Below are positions 51,426 to 58,776 of a DNA stretch of 58,776 bases, in pieces. The position numbers were made by a program, and so were the translations under genes. Positions within the stretch are counted from its first letter, which is position 1. Each line of letters opens with the position of its first letter. A model generated the notes under the pieces. It was given only the letters and a program-made list of their open reading frames with translations. It was not told where the DNA came from and made no database searches. The stretch comes from Chryseobacterium sp. CH21 (lineage in GTDB: Bacteria > Bacteroidota > Bacteroidia > Flavobacteriales > Weeksellaceae). Where the stretch lies: assembly GCF_004119445.1 (NCBI RefSeq), contig NZ_QICI01000105.1:1-58776 (forward strand). Reading direction: 5' to 3'.

Positions 51426-53528
51426 ATGAGAAAACTTTTACTCTTCATACTTCTGTGTATCTCTCATGTTTATTATTCTCAGGCAGATTGTGCTACGGCG
51501 CTTTCAGTTTGCGGAAACTCAAATATCACTTATAGCCCTACAGGATACGGTAACATAAAAGAATTGGTGAATTCCGGAAGCTGTATAGATTTTACCGGTG
51601 AGCATAACTCTATCTGGTATAAAATTACGATTGCTACAGGAGGAACGCTTACTTTTGATCTGGTTCCGAATAATCCGGATGCCGATTATGACTGGGCCAT
51701 TTTTGGTCCAAATGTAACCTGTGGAAGCTTGGGATCACCCATACGCTGTAACGCTGCAACGGTTATCGGGCCTGGTCCTGCAACAGGATTAAATATGACA
51801 AGCACTCTTTTAAGTGCTGCCGGAGGTTCGCAGACTCCTTATTGCAGATATCTGGATGTTTTACCTGGGCAAACTTATTATTTGTTTATCGATAACTGGG
51901 TAAGCAGTACAAGTTCTACAACAGCTCCATTTTCTTTAACCTGGGGCGGAACTGCCACACTTGCTTCTCCATTTACAGATCCGAGTATTCAGACACAGCC
52001 ATTTATTCCCCCTGGAATTCCGGCTGCAAATCCTGCAGACCCAAGAGAAGTGGTAATATGTTCACCTACCGCTTCATTTGATTTTTCTACATTATCTACT
52101 GGGATTCTTAACGGAAATCAAAACTTTGGCGTAAGCTATCACCTGACTCAGAATGATGCTTTAACAGGGAATAATCCAATTACAACTCCTATAACAGTCA
52201 ATACAACTACAGTTTACTATTACAGTATTAATTATACCGATCCCACGAATGCAACCAATCCGCTTAATAAATGTAAACAGGTTGGAACATTTAAATTTAA
52301 AAACGGAGCCATAACAGTTAAAAATGTAACATTAACTGCCTGTAACAATAATAATGCAGGAACTGCCTTGTTTGATTTAACAACTGCAGACATTATTGCC
52401 AACCCAAATGTTACGAAGAAATACTATCACACGATGGCGGATCTCAATGCCGGTATCAATGAAATTACAACTCCTATGGCTTTTGTATCTGCGGAGGGGG
52501 TTATTTATGTAAAGGTGATATCTGAGTTTGGCTGTATTGCCATCGCACAGATTACCCTGAAGTTTAATCCGGTAGTGGTAGTGAATGAGGTCACCTTGAG
52601 ATCATGTTTTATCGAAGCCAATCCATCCACAGCCTCTTTCAATCTTGTCAATGCTTCAGTAACAGGTCAAACGAATCCTACCAAAAAATATTATCCCTCA
52701 TTGTCAGACGCTGTCAATCAGACCAATGAAATTCTGAATGCCAATAATTATATTGCCCCTAATGGATTTGTGTATGTAAGAGTTTCCAATGCACAGGGAT
52801 GTTATGCCGTAGCCCGTATTACTTTGGTAGTAATTGCGCCTGTATATTCTGATACGCTTAAAGATGTAACCATTTGCGCGGAAGATCAGACAACGTTGGA
52901 TGCAGGAGCAGGATTTAAAAGTTACGAATGGAGTACAGGAGCTACTACAAGAACCATCAAAGTGGGAATCGGAGTATATTGGGTGAAACTGAAAACCGGA
53001 GAATGCATTACGACACAAACGGTGAAAGTGCTTCCTTCCGATCAGCCAGTTGTTTCTGGAATTGATATTTCAAATAATACCATCACCATATCCGTAATAG
53101 GAGGAAATCCGGCTTATAAATATTCCATTGATAATATTATCTGGCAGGATTCCAATGTCTTCAATAATCTTTCGAGAGGAGACCACAAAGTATATGTAAA
53201 AGATGCTTACGACTGTGATCCGATAGAAATAGGAATTGTAGTACCTAATCTGGTTAATGTGATTACCCCTAATGCTGATGGAATAAATGATGTGATTGAT
53301 TATTCAGCATTAGCCAGCAAACAGAACCTGATCATGAATGTTTTTGACCGATATGGCAACAAAATCTTCCAGGCAGACCGATCAAACGGTTATAAATGGG
53401 ATGGTATCCAGGGCGGAAGAAGAGTGCCTACCGGAACATACTGGTACTCTATCACATGGAATGAAAATGACAAAAAGAATACTCCAATCAAATTTAGCGG
53501 TTGGGTATTGGTAAAAAACAGAGAATAA
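51426..53528 (+). CDS. Large secreted protein with T9SS type B sorting domain
   Basis: 700 aa with a signal peptide (MRKLLLFILLCISHVYYS). The N-terminal region has CATALSVCGNSNITYSPTGY and a carbohydrate-binding-like beta domain (HNSIWYKITIATGGTLTFDLVP). Two repeat-like blocks with TNPTKKYY / NVTKKYYHTM follow, then a PKD-like region with AGAGFKSYEWSTGATTRTI. The last 90 residues are a type B (gliding-associated) C-terminal domain: NVITPNADGINDVIDYSAL to FDRYGNKIF and WDG...VPTGTYWYSI. It should be exported by the T9SS and displayed on the surface. Role unknown; adhesion or matrix binding is typical. Confidence 0.9.
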   Translation: MRKLLLFILLCISHVYYSQADCATALSVCGNSNITYSPTGYGNIKELVNSGSCIDFTGEHNSIWYKITIATGGTLTFDLVPNNPDADYDWAIFGPNVTCGSLGSPIRCNAATVIGPGPATGLNMTSTLLSAAGGSQTPYCRYLDVLPGQTYYLFIDNWVSSTSSTTAPFSLTWGGTATLASPFTDPSIQTQPFIPPGIPAANPADPREVVICSPTASFDFSTLSTGILNGNQNFGVSYHLTQNDALTGNNPITTPITVNTTTVYYYSINYTDPTNATNPLNKCKQVGTFKFKNGAITVKNVTLTACNNNNAGTALFDLTTADIIANPNVTKKYYHTMADLNAGINEITTPMAFVSAEGVIYVKVISEFGCIAIAQITLKFNPVVVVNEVTLRSCFIEANPSTASFNLVNASVTGQTNPTKKYYPSLSDAVNQTNEILNANNYIAPNGFVYVRVSNAQGCYAVARITLVVIAPVYSDTLKDVTICAEDQTTLDAGAGFKSYEWSTGATTRTIKVGIGVYWVKLKTGECITTQTVKVLPSDQPVVSGIDISNNTITISVIGGNPAYKYSIDNIIWQDSNVFNNLSRGDHKVYVKDAYDCDPIEIGIVVPNLVNVITPNADGINDVIDYSALASKQNLIMNVFDRYGNKIFQADRSNGYKWDGIQGGRRVPTGTYWYSITWNENDKKNTPIKFSGWVLVKNRE

Positions 53529-53549
53529 CAATCAATAAAATACATAGAT

Positions 53550-53575
53550 AAAACCACTTCATCTGAGGTGGTTTT
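53550..53575 (+). terminator. Terminator of the T9SS type B gene
   Basis: Stem aaaaccactt / gaggtggtttt with one wobble (53550-53560 / 53565-53575), then T-rich. Confidence 0.7.
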
Positions 53576-53616
53576 ATGTTTCTAAAGGTGTTACATTAGA
53601 TAGCAAAATAGAAAGC

Positions 53617-54207
53617 ATGAAAGACCTGTTTGTAAAACGCTTTGAATACTATAAATCTCTTGGTGATAAAACATTCGGCCAATTGACTGATGATCAGATG
53701 TTCTGGCAGTACAATGAAGAAAGTAATTCTATTGCCATAATAGTGAAACATATCGCAGGAAATATGCTGTCGAGATGGACCAATTTCCTCACAGAAGACG
53801 GAGAGAAACCCTGGCGCAACCGTGACGGAGAATTTGTCAATACCTTTACAACGAAAGATCAGGTTCTTGATTTTTGGGAGCAGGGCTGGAAATGTCTTTT
53901 TGAAGCTCTGGAAAAAATAAATGATGAAAACCTCTACTCGGTAATCTATATTAGGGGAGAAGCACATCCGGTAATTGATGCTGTCCTTCGTCAATTGGCT
54001 CATTATCCTTATCATATTGGTCAGATTGTTTACATCGCAAAAATGATTAAGAATGAAAACTGGAATACGTTATCTATTGCCAGAAACCGTTCTCAAGAGT
54101 TTAATACTGAAATGAAAACAAAATTTTCAAGCCATGAACCGGAAGCCCATTCATCACCCGTCTGCTTTCAAAACAGTCCTGAAGTAAGGGATGAATATAA
54201 ACAATAG
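53617..54207 (+). CDS. DinB/DUF1572 family protein
   Basis: 196 aa. The four-helix DinB-like fold shows His residues at the expected metal positions: IVKHIAGNML, and RQLAHYPYHIGQIVYIAKM. It fits DUF1572. These proteins are thiol-dependent or metal-dependent transferases of mostly unknown substrate. It lies upstream of mtaB, which has its own promoter, so the two are separate units. Confidence 0.85.
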   Translation: MKDLFVKRFEYYKSLGDKTFGQLTDDQMFWQYNEESNSIAIIVKHIAGNMLSRWTNFLTEDGEKPWRNRDGEFVNTFTTKDQVLDFWEQGWKCLFEALEKINDENLYSVIYIRGEAHPVIDAVLRQLAHYPYHIGQIVYIAKMIKNENWNTLSIARNRSQEFNTEMKTKFSSHEPEAHSSPVCFQNSPEVRDEYKQ

Positions 54208-54240
54208 ATTTAATCAATCTTGGATTCTTATTAAAATTAC

Positions 54241-54248
54241 TATCTTTG
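54241..54248 (+). promoter_or_regulatory. Promoter of mtaB
   Basis: TATCTTTG with TTG at 54220-54222 (18-nt spacer), 25 nt before the ATG at 54274. Confidence 0.7.
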
Positions 54249-54273
54249 CACCCATAAAATTCAGGAGTAACAA

Positions 54274-55619
54274 ATGTCTACTTTTCACAGAACTGCCGCG
54301 TTTCATACACTTGGCTGCAAACTCAACTTTGCAGAAACATCTACTATTGCCCGTCAATTAACAGATGCAGGTTATGATAAGGTAGGTTTTGATGATAAAG
54401 CGAATGTGTATGTTATCAATACCTGTTCTGTGACAGAAAATGCTGACCGTGAATGTAAACTTCACGTAAAAAGAGCAATGAAAGCCAATCCGGAAGGACT
54501 GGTCGTTATTGTAGGATGCTACGCACAGCTAAAGCCTGAAGAAATTTCACAGATTGAAGGCGTTGACCTTGTTTTAGGAGCAAAAGAAAAATTCAATATT
54601 CTAAGCTATCTTGATGATTTGGAAAAATCTGAAAGCGAGGGGGTAGTCCATTCATGTGAAATTGAAGAAACCGATTTCTTTATCGGAAGTTATTCTATCG
54701 GAGACAGAACCAGAGCTTTCCTGAAAGTACAGGATGGATGTGATTATAAATGTACTTATTGCACCATTCCGTTAGCCAGAGGAATTTCACGTTCTGATAC
54801 TATTGAAAATGTTCTACGAAATGCCACAGAAATTGCTGCAAAAGACATCAAAGAAATTGTTCTTACGGGTGTGAATATCGGTGATTATGGTAAAGGAGAA
54901 TTTGGAAATAAAAGACATGAGCATACGTTCCTTGATCTTATTTCAGAATTGGATAAAGTTGAAGGGATCGAAAGAATCCGTATATCTTCTATTGAACCCA
55001 ATCTTTTAAAAGATGAAAGTATAGAGCTGGTTTCTAAAAGTAAAAGCTTTGTTCCGCATTTTCATATCCCGTTACAGTCCGGAAGCGATGATCTTTTGAA
55101 AAAGATGAAACGCCGTTACCTGACTAAACTGTACAATGACAGAGTTAACAAGATCCGCGAGGTTATGCCTGATGCGGCTATCGGTGTAGACGTTATTGTA
55201 GGATTCCCGGGAGAAACAGAGGAATTATTTATGGATACTTATAATTTCCTTAATGAACTTCCTATTACTTACCTTCACGTATTTACCTATTCTGAAAGAG
55301 AAAATACGGAAGCTGCTGCAATGGAGGGTATTGTTCCGATACCTGAAAGAAAAAAACGTAATAAAATGCTTAGAATTCTTTCTGAAAAGAAGAAAATGGC
55401 ATTCTATCAGACGCAACTTGGAAAAACGCTTCCTGTTCTTTGGGAGCACGAAAATAAAGACGGGAAAATGTTTGGCTTCACAGAAAACTATGTGAGAGTC
55501 CAGAAAGATTTTGATCCTGCATCCATCAATCAAATTGAATTTCTAAATTTAGAAAAATCCTGTCAGATGGCACGGTTTCTGTGCAATCTTCTTACCAAAG
55601 TTTTTTAGCAAAAGCATAG
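54274..55619 (+). CDS. mtaB: tRNA t6A37 methylthiotransferase MtaB (frame broken by one missing A near the end)
   Basis: Radical SAM methylthiotransferase. The N-terminal cluster cysteines are Cys15 (LGCKLN), Cys51 and Cys82 (GCYAQ); the radical SAM motif is CDYKCTYC (Cys156, 160, 163). GISRSDTIENVLRN and IGVDVIVGFPGETEE follow, then a TRAM-like tail. The frame breaks at the A run 55553-55557; one more A continues EKILSDGTVSVQSSYQSFLAKA to a stop at 55617-55619, 448 aa. It adds a methylthio group to t6A at tRNA position 37. The break touches only the last 20 residues. Confidence 0.92.
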
Positions 55620-55673
55620 GCTCTTTGTAAAAATTCTACTAAATTTATTTTTAAACTTTTAAATACTACATTC

Positions 55674-57190
55674 ATGAGAGATAAGTTTTTATCTTGGGGA
55701 ATTGTATTAGTAGCTGCTACATGGATTATAGCACTGCTGATCAGAGCGCATTATTGGATACCAACGCTGTTATCCGTCATCTATGCATTGGGTGTTTACA
55801 ATGCTTACCAATCGAAACATGCTATTTTGAGGAACTTCCCGGTATTGGGATACTTCAGGTATTTTTCGAAAGTATTTCACCCGAAATGCAGCAATACTTT
55901 ATTGAGAGGGAGACAGACGGGAAGCCGTTTCCAAGAAATCAGCGTTCTGCAGTATACAGACGTGCAAAAAATCTAAGTGATACCGTAGCTTTTGGTACAC
56001 AGCTGGAAGTGAATCACAGAAAATATGAAGGAATAAAGCACTCTATTTATGCCAAATCACCTTCAGAAGAGCTTCCGAGAGTTTGGGTAGGCGGAGAGCA
56101 GTGTACACAGCCTTACCATGCGTCATTATTCAATATTTCAGCAATGAGTTTCGGGGCATTGAGTGACAGAGCACAAATTTCATTAAACAGAGGAGCTAAA
56201 AAAGGAAACTTTTACCATAACACAGGAGAAGGAGGAATTTCACCTCACCATCTGGAAGGAGGTGACCTTTGCTGGCAAATCGGAACAGGATACTTTGGAT
56301 GTCGTGACGAAGAAGGAAAATTTAATCCAGAACTATTCACTAAATATTCAAACCTTCCTAATGTGAAAATGATTGAAATCAAATTATCACAGGGAGCAAA
56401 ACCAGGTCACGGAGGTGTACTTCCAGGCGTAAAAAATACACCGGAAATTGCAGCCATCCGTCACGTAACACCGGGTATGACTGTTATTTCACCACCATCA
56501 CACACTTCATTCTCAGACGCAGCAGGACTGTTGAGGTTTGTACAGCAGCTGAGAGAACTTTCAGGAGGAAAGCCAGTTGGATTTAAGCTGTGTATCGGGG
56601 ATACCAAAGAATTTGAAGATATCTGCGTTCAGATGAATGTACTGAAAATTTACCCAGACTTTATTACCATAGATGGTGCAGAAGGAGGAACAGGAGCAGC
56701 TCCGCCAGAGTTTTCAGATGGAGTAGGGATGCCATTGGAACCTGCTTTGATATTTGTGAACAGAACACTTAACAATTACAATGTAAGAGATAAATTAAGA
56801 GTGATTGCCAGCGGAAAGGTTCTTACCAGTCTGGACATTCTGAGAGCCATTTCAATGGGTGCAGATATGTGTAACAATGCCAGAGGATTTATGTTCTCTT
56901 TAGGATGTATTCAGGCGTTGAGATGTAATACAAACAACTGTCCTACAGGAGTTGCAACACAGGATAAAATGCTTATCAAAGGACTGGATGTGACTGATAA
57001 AGCAGAAAGAGTATATCACTTCCATAAAAACACTCTTCATACCTGCAATGAACTGATTGCTGCTGCCGGAAGAAGTTCTTACGAAGAAGTAGATGCTACC
57101 ATGTTTATGAGAGGAGATGAATTCGACCACCTTGCAGACCTTTATTTCCCGGATATCTTAGGAAATGTAAAACAGAAAGCAAGATCGTAA
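55674..57190 (+). CDS. FMN-binding glutamate-synthase-family protein (frame broken by one missing T)
   Basis: The first 60 residues hold two membrane segments (MRDKFLSWGIVLVAATWIIA, TLLSVIYALGVYNAY). The frame breaks at the T run 55862-55866; one more T reads GYFRYFFESISPEMQQYFIE and continues. The body is the glutamate synthase-like FMN domain: SAMSFGALSDRAQISLNRGA, GEGGISPHHLEGGDL, LSQGAKPGHGGVLPG, TIDGAEGGTGAAPPEF and CNTNNCPTGVATQD. Restored length is 505 aa. There is no amidotransferase domain, so it is a membrane-anchored relative and not full glutamate synthase. A bidirectional terminator follows. Confidence 0.88.
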
Positions 57191-57204
57191 TTGTCATTTT
57201 ACAT

Positions 57205-57236
57205 AAAAAACACCGTCTCAGTGACGGTGTTTTTTA
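57205..57236. terminator. Bidirectional terminator
   Basis: A perfect 13-bp stem aaaaaacaccgtc / gacggtgtttttt (57205-57217 / 57223-57235) lies between convergent genes. Confidence 0.8.
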
Positions 57237-57254
57237 TTATATAATTATCTTTTA

Positions 57255-58031
57255 TTATTGTTGTTCCTGTGTTTGCTTCTCACCACTTGGCCTGTCAGAT
57301 CTTCCATAAATCTGAAAGTTGAATATAAAAGATTTGTTTCTGTAAGAAGTATTCAAATAAGGATAATGAGGATTTCTTGCAAAAGCAGCTCTTGAAGGAA
57401 CGATGATTACTCCCTGTAAGTTATAAGGTGTTTCACTTGAAAGATTCTTGAAAGATTTAAATTTCTGTAAAGCTTCTCTGAAACCTGAAATTTGATAATA
57501 ACTAGCTTTTTTAGCTGCATCAGTTGTACCAGCATCTAAAATTGACTTCTTTACATAATAATACATAGGATCAATAGCAGGAATACCACTTCCGTCAATT
57601 GTATTTAAAAAAGTAGCTTTTGATTGAAATGAAGTATTTCCATCAGAATTAACTGCCAGATAAGAGTAAACTCTTCCCATAAATTTAATAACATCATCAG
57701 TTTTGATGGTAGGATCATAATTAGGATCAGGATCAGCAGGAGGCTGAGCACCGGTTCTGATGATATAGATCGTTCCTGAAGGAAGTGTTATAGGTGACAA
57801 CTCAGATAATTTCTTCTCATTATCATCCGCAGTATCAGTAGAGCTGAAAGCTTTTATATTACCCTGTGCATCCAGATAATTCTCATTCATGAATTTACTA
57901 ATGGCTTGATCATCATATGTGTTTTGCGTAGCAATGTCCTCCGGTTCTACATAAGTTGATACATCATCATCTTTCTTACAAGCAGAAAAACACAAAGATC
58001 CTGCAAGGATATATAAAAATATTTTTTTCAT
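57255..58031 (-). CDS. FKBP-like lipoprotein
   Basis: 258 aa with a lipoprotein signal (MKKIFLYILAGSLCFSAC, lipid Cys18) and an acidic KKDDD start. The C-terminal half keeps the order of an FKBP fold (GFREALQKF, VIIVPSRAAFAR, FNFQIYG) but the active-site residues are poorly conserved, so it resembles the GldI-type or degenerate FKBP lipoproteins of Flavobacteriia. It should sit in the periplasm or outer membrane. Catalysis is doubtful. It has its own promoter at 58070-58077. Confidence 0.72.
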   Translation of the reverse strand: MKKIFLYILAGSLCFSACKKDDDVSTYVEPEDIATQNTYDDQAISKFMNENYLDAQGNIKAFSSTDTADDNEKKLSELSPITLPSGTIYIIRTGAQPPADPDPNYDPTIKTDDVIKFMGRVYSYLAVNSDGNTSFQSKATFLNTIDGSGIPAIDPMYYYVKKSILDAGTTDAAKKASYYQISGFREALQKFKSFKNLSSETPYNLQGVIIVPSRAAFARNPHYPYLNTSYRNKSFIFNFQIYGRSDRPSGEKQTQEQQ

Positions 58032-58069
58032 TTCAAAAAACTTTAATTACTTTACAAATAATATAACGG

Positions 58070-58077
58070 CAAAAGTA
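58070..58077 (-). promoter_or_regulatory. Promoter -7 box of the FKBP-like lipoprotein gene
   Basis: Minus-strand TACTTTTG, about 38 nt before the ATG at 58031. Confidence 0.5.
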
Positions 58078-58086
58078 TAAAAAATT

Positions 58087-58524
58087 ATGAGAATAGATAA
58101 ATTTTTATGGAGCATTCGTTTTTATAAGACGAGAAGTATTGCAGCAGAGGAGATTAAAAAGAATAGAGTTTCTATAGGAACGTCTGCCGTAAAGTCATCT
58201 AAAGAGGTAAAAGAAGGAGATACTATTAAAATCCGTAAGAATCAGATTGATTATAAGATAAAGGTAATTCAGATTCCTAAAAGCAGAATAGGAGCTAAGC
58301 TTGTTTCCCTTCATATCAAGGATGTTACCGATAAAGAACAGTACGAATTACTGAAACTTCGTAAAATGTCACAAGACTATTACAGAAACAAAGGAGAAGG
58401 AAGGCCTACCAAAAAAGACAGACGAGAGATGGATGATTATGTGGGAAATGATGTTGATTCCGATTTTACAGACTGGGATGATTTCTTTGGAGAAACAGGT
58501 GGTGATGAAGAAAATGAAGATTAA
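58087..58524 (+). CDS. S4-domain RNA-binding protein (Hsp15-like)
   Basis: 145 aa. The S4 domain fills the N terminus: MRIDKFLWSIRFYKTRSIAAEEIKKNRVSI and VKEGDTIKIRKNQ. The C-terminal tail is acidic (DWDDFFGETGGDEENED). It matches the Hsp15/HslR-type family that recycles stalled 50S subunits with nascent chains. Single gene, divergent from the lipoprotein and followed by a terminator. Confidence 0.88.
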   Translation: MRIDKFLWSIRFYKTRSIAAEEIKKNRVSIGTSAVKSSKEVKEGDTIKIRKNQIDYKIKVIQIPKSRIGAKLVSLHIKDVTDKEQYELLKLRKMSQDYYRNKGEGRPTKKDRREMDDYVGNDVDSDFTDWDDFFGETGGDEENED

Positions 58525-58554
58525 AAAAATAAAAAAGCTCTAGAGATAGTAGTC

Positions 58555-58585
58555 ATGGTCGGAAGAAATTTCCGACCATTTTTTA
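58555..58585. terminator. Bidirectional-looking terminator
   Basis: Stem atggtcggaa / ttccgaccat (58555-58564 / 58570-58579), followed by T residues, 5 bp before the transposase stop. Confidence 0.75.
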
Positions 58586-58589
58586 TGTT

Positions 58590-58776
58590 TTAAGTTTTGA
58601 AGACTTTTGCAGGATCACCCCCCGCAAATATTATTAAAATTGCGGTAATCATATCCCGAAGTTCCATAGCGATGCGTCTTTTAGCTGTTTTATATCCTAA
58701 ATTGTTTACTTTTTTGTAAATCAAGAGCAGCATAGAAGCAATCATTGTCATGTAGAGCATTACTTCAATTCCGTTT
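58590..58776 (-). mobile_element. 3' end of an IS4-type transposase gene (cut by the window edge)
   Basis: The last 62 codons are visible on the minus strand: NGIEVMLYMTMIASMLLLIY, YKTAKRRIAMELRDM, AGGDPAKVFKT, stop at 58590-58592. This is the C-terminal end of an IS4-like DDE transposase (the GIxxxxYxTLI / KTAKRR region). The catalytic part lies beyond the window. No inverted repeat can be set from here. It is too short for the standard frame list. Confidence 0.75.

Noticed and set aside
1..58776. tRNA, rRNA, CRISPR or prophage
   Set aside because: I saw no cloverleaf-like, rRNA-like, array-like or phage structural sequence on either strand, but I could not run a covariance search.

Overview
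The window looks like the chromosome of a Bacteroidota species, most likely Chryseobacterium or a close Weeksellaceae relative. The DNA is AT-rich. At least 15 promoters show the Bacteroidota -7 box TAnnTTTG. There are type IX secretion parts (PorZ, type A and type B sorting domains), GLPGLI proteins, tandem 'VGIxT..P..LDI' surface proteins, POT-family peptide transporters and a chromosomal ANT(6)-like gene.

Layout. 0.4-8 kb: TetR regulator with operator, DUF1348 protein, catalase-like protein, FKBP isomerase, a lipoprotein, an Rrf2 / NmrA-like oxidoreductase / MBL-MoaF cluster, and an Old Yellow Enzyme. 8-13 kb: M23 peptidase, gpsA, and three tandem secreted surface proteins. 13.6-20 kb: mqo, a small unknown, ANT(6), a cholesterol-oxidase-like GMC enzyme, DUF1684, GNAT and SDR genes. 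20-28 kb: GH63 glucosidase; a tightly packed leftward operon of split 5'-nucleotidase, porZ and recO; and dapA. 28.7-33 kb: GNAT, an AraC/pseudo-receiver pair, a 600-nt gene-free stretch ending in a terminator, and recG. 33-40 kb: a thioredoxin and three POT transporters with a YhcG-type nuclease between them. 40-45 kb: the most unusual region, with two cysteine-rich double-glycine peptides, a C39-like/VKOR/thioredoxin fusion, two GLPGLI proteins and an XRE regulator. 45-58.8 kb: DPP4-type peptidase, an alpha-glucan phosphorylase homologue, a PD-(D/E)xT protein, a type B T9SS protein, DinB, mtaB, a glutamate-synthase-like enzyme, an FKBP-like lipoprotein, an S4 protein and the 3' end of an IS4-type transposase.

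Sequence quality. Eleven reading-frame breaks in ten genes each need exactly one extra base in a homopolymer (A/T runs of 3-8, or a C run of 6). Essential genes such as recG and mtaB are among them. The simplest reading is uncorrected homopolymer errors, not eleven real mutations. I annotate these genes over their full extent and give the break point.

How genes work together. DPP4 and the POT carriers suggest peptide feeding. PorZ with the type A and type B proteins belongs to T9SS secretion. The 40-45 kb cassette reads as a secreted, disulfide-bonded double-glycine peptide system whose dedicated oxidoreductase carries its own leader-recognition-like domain.
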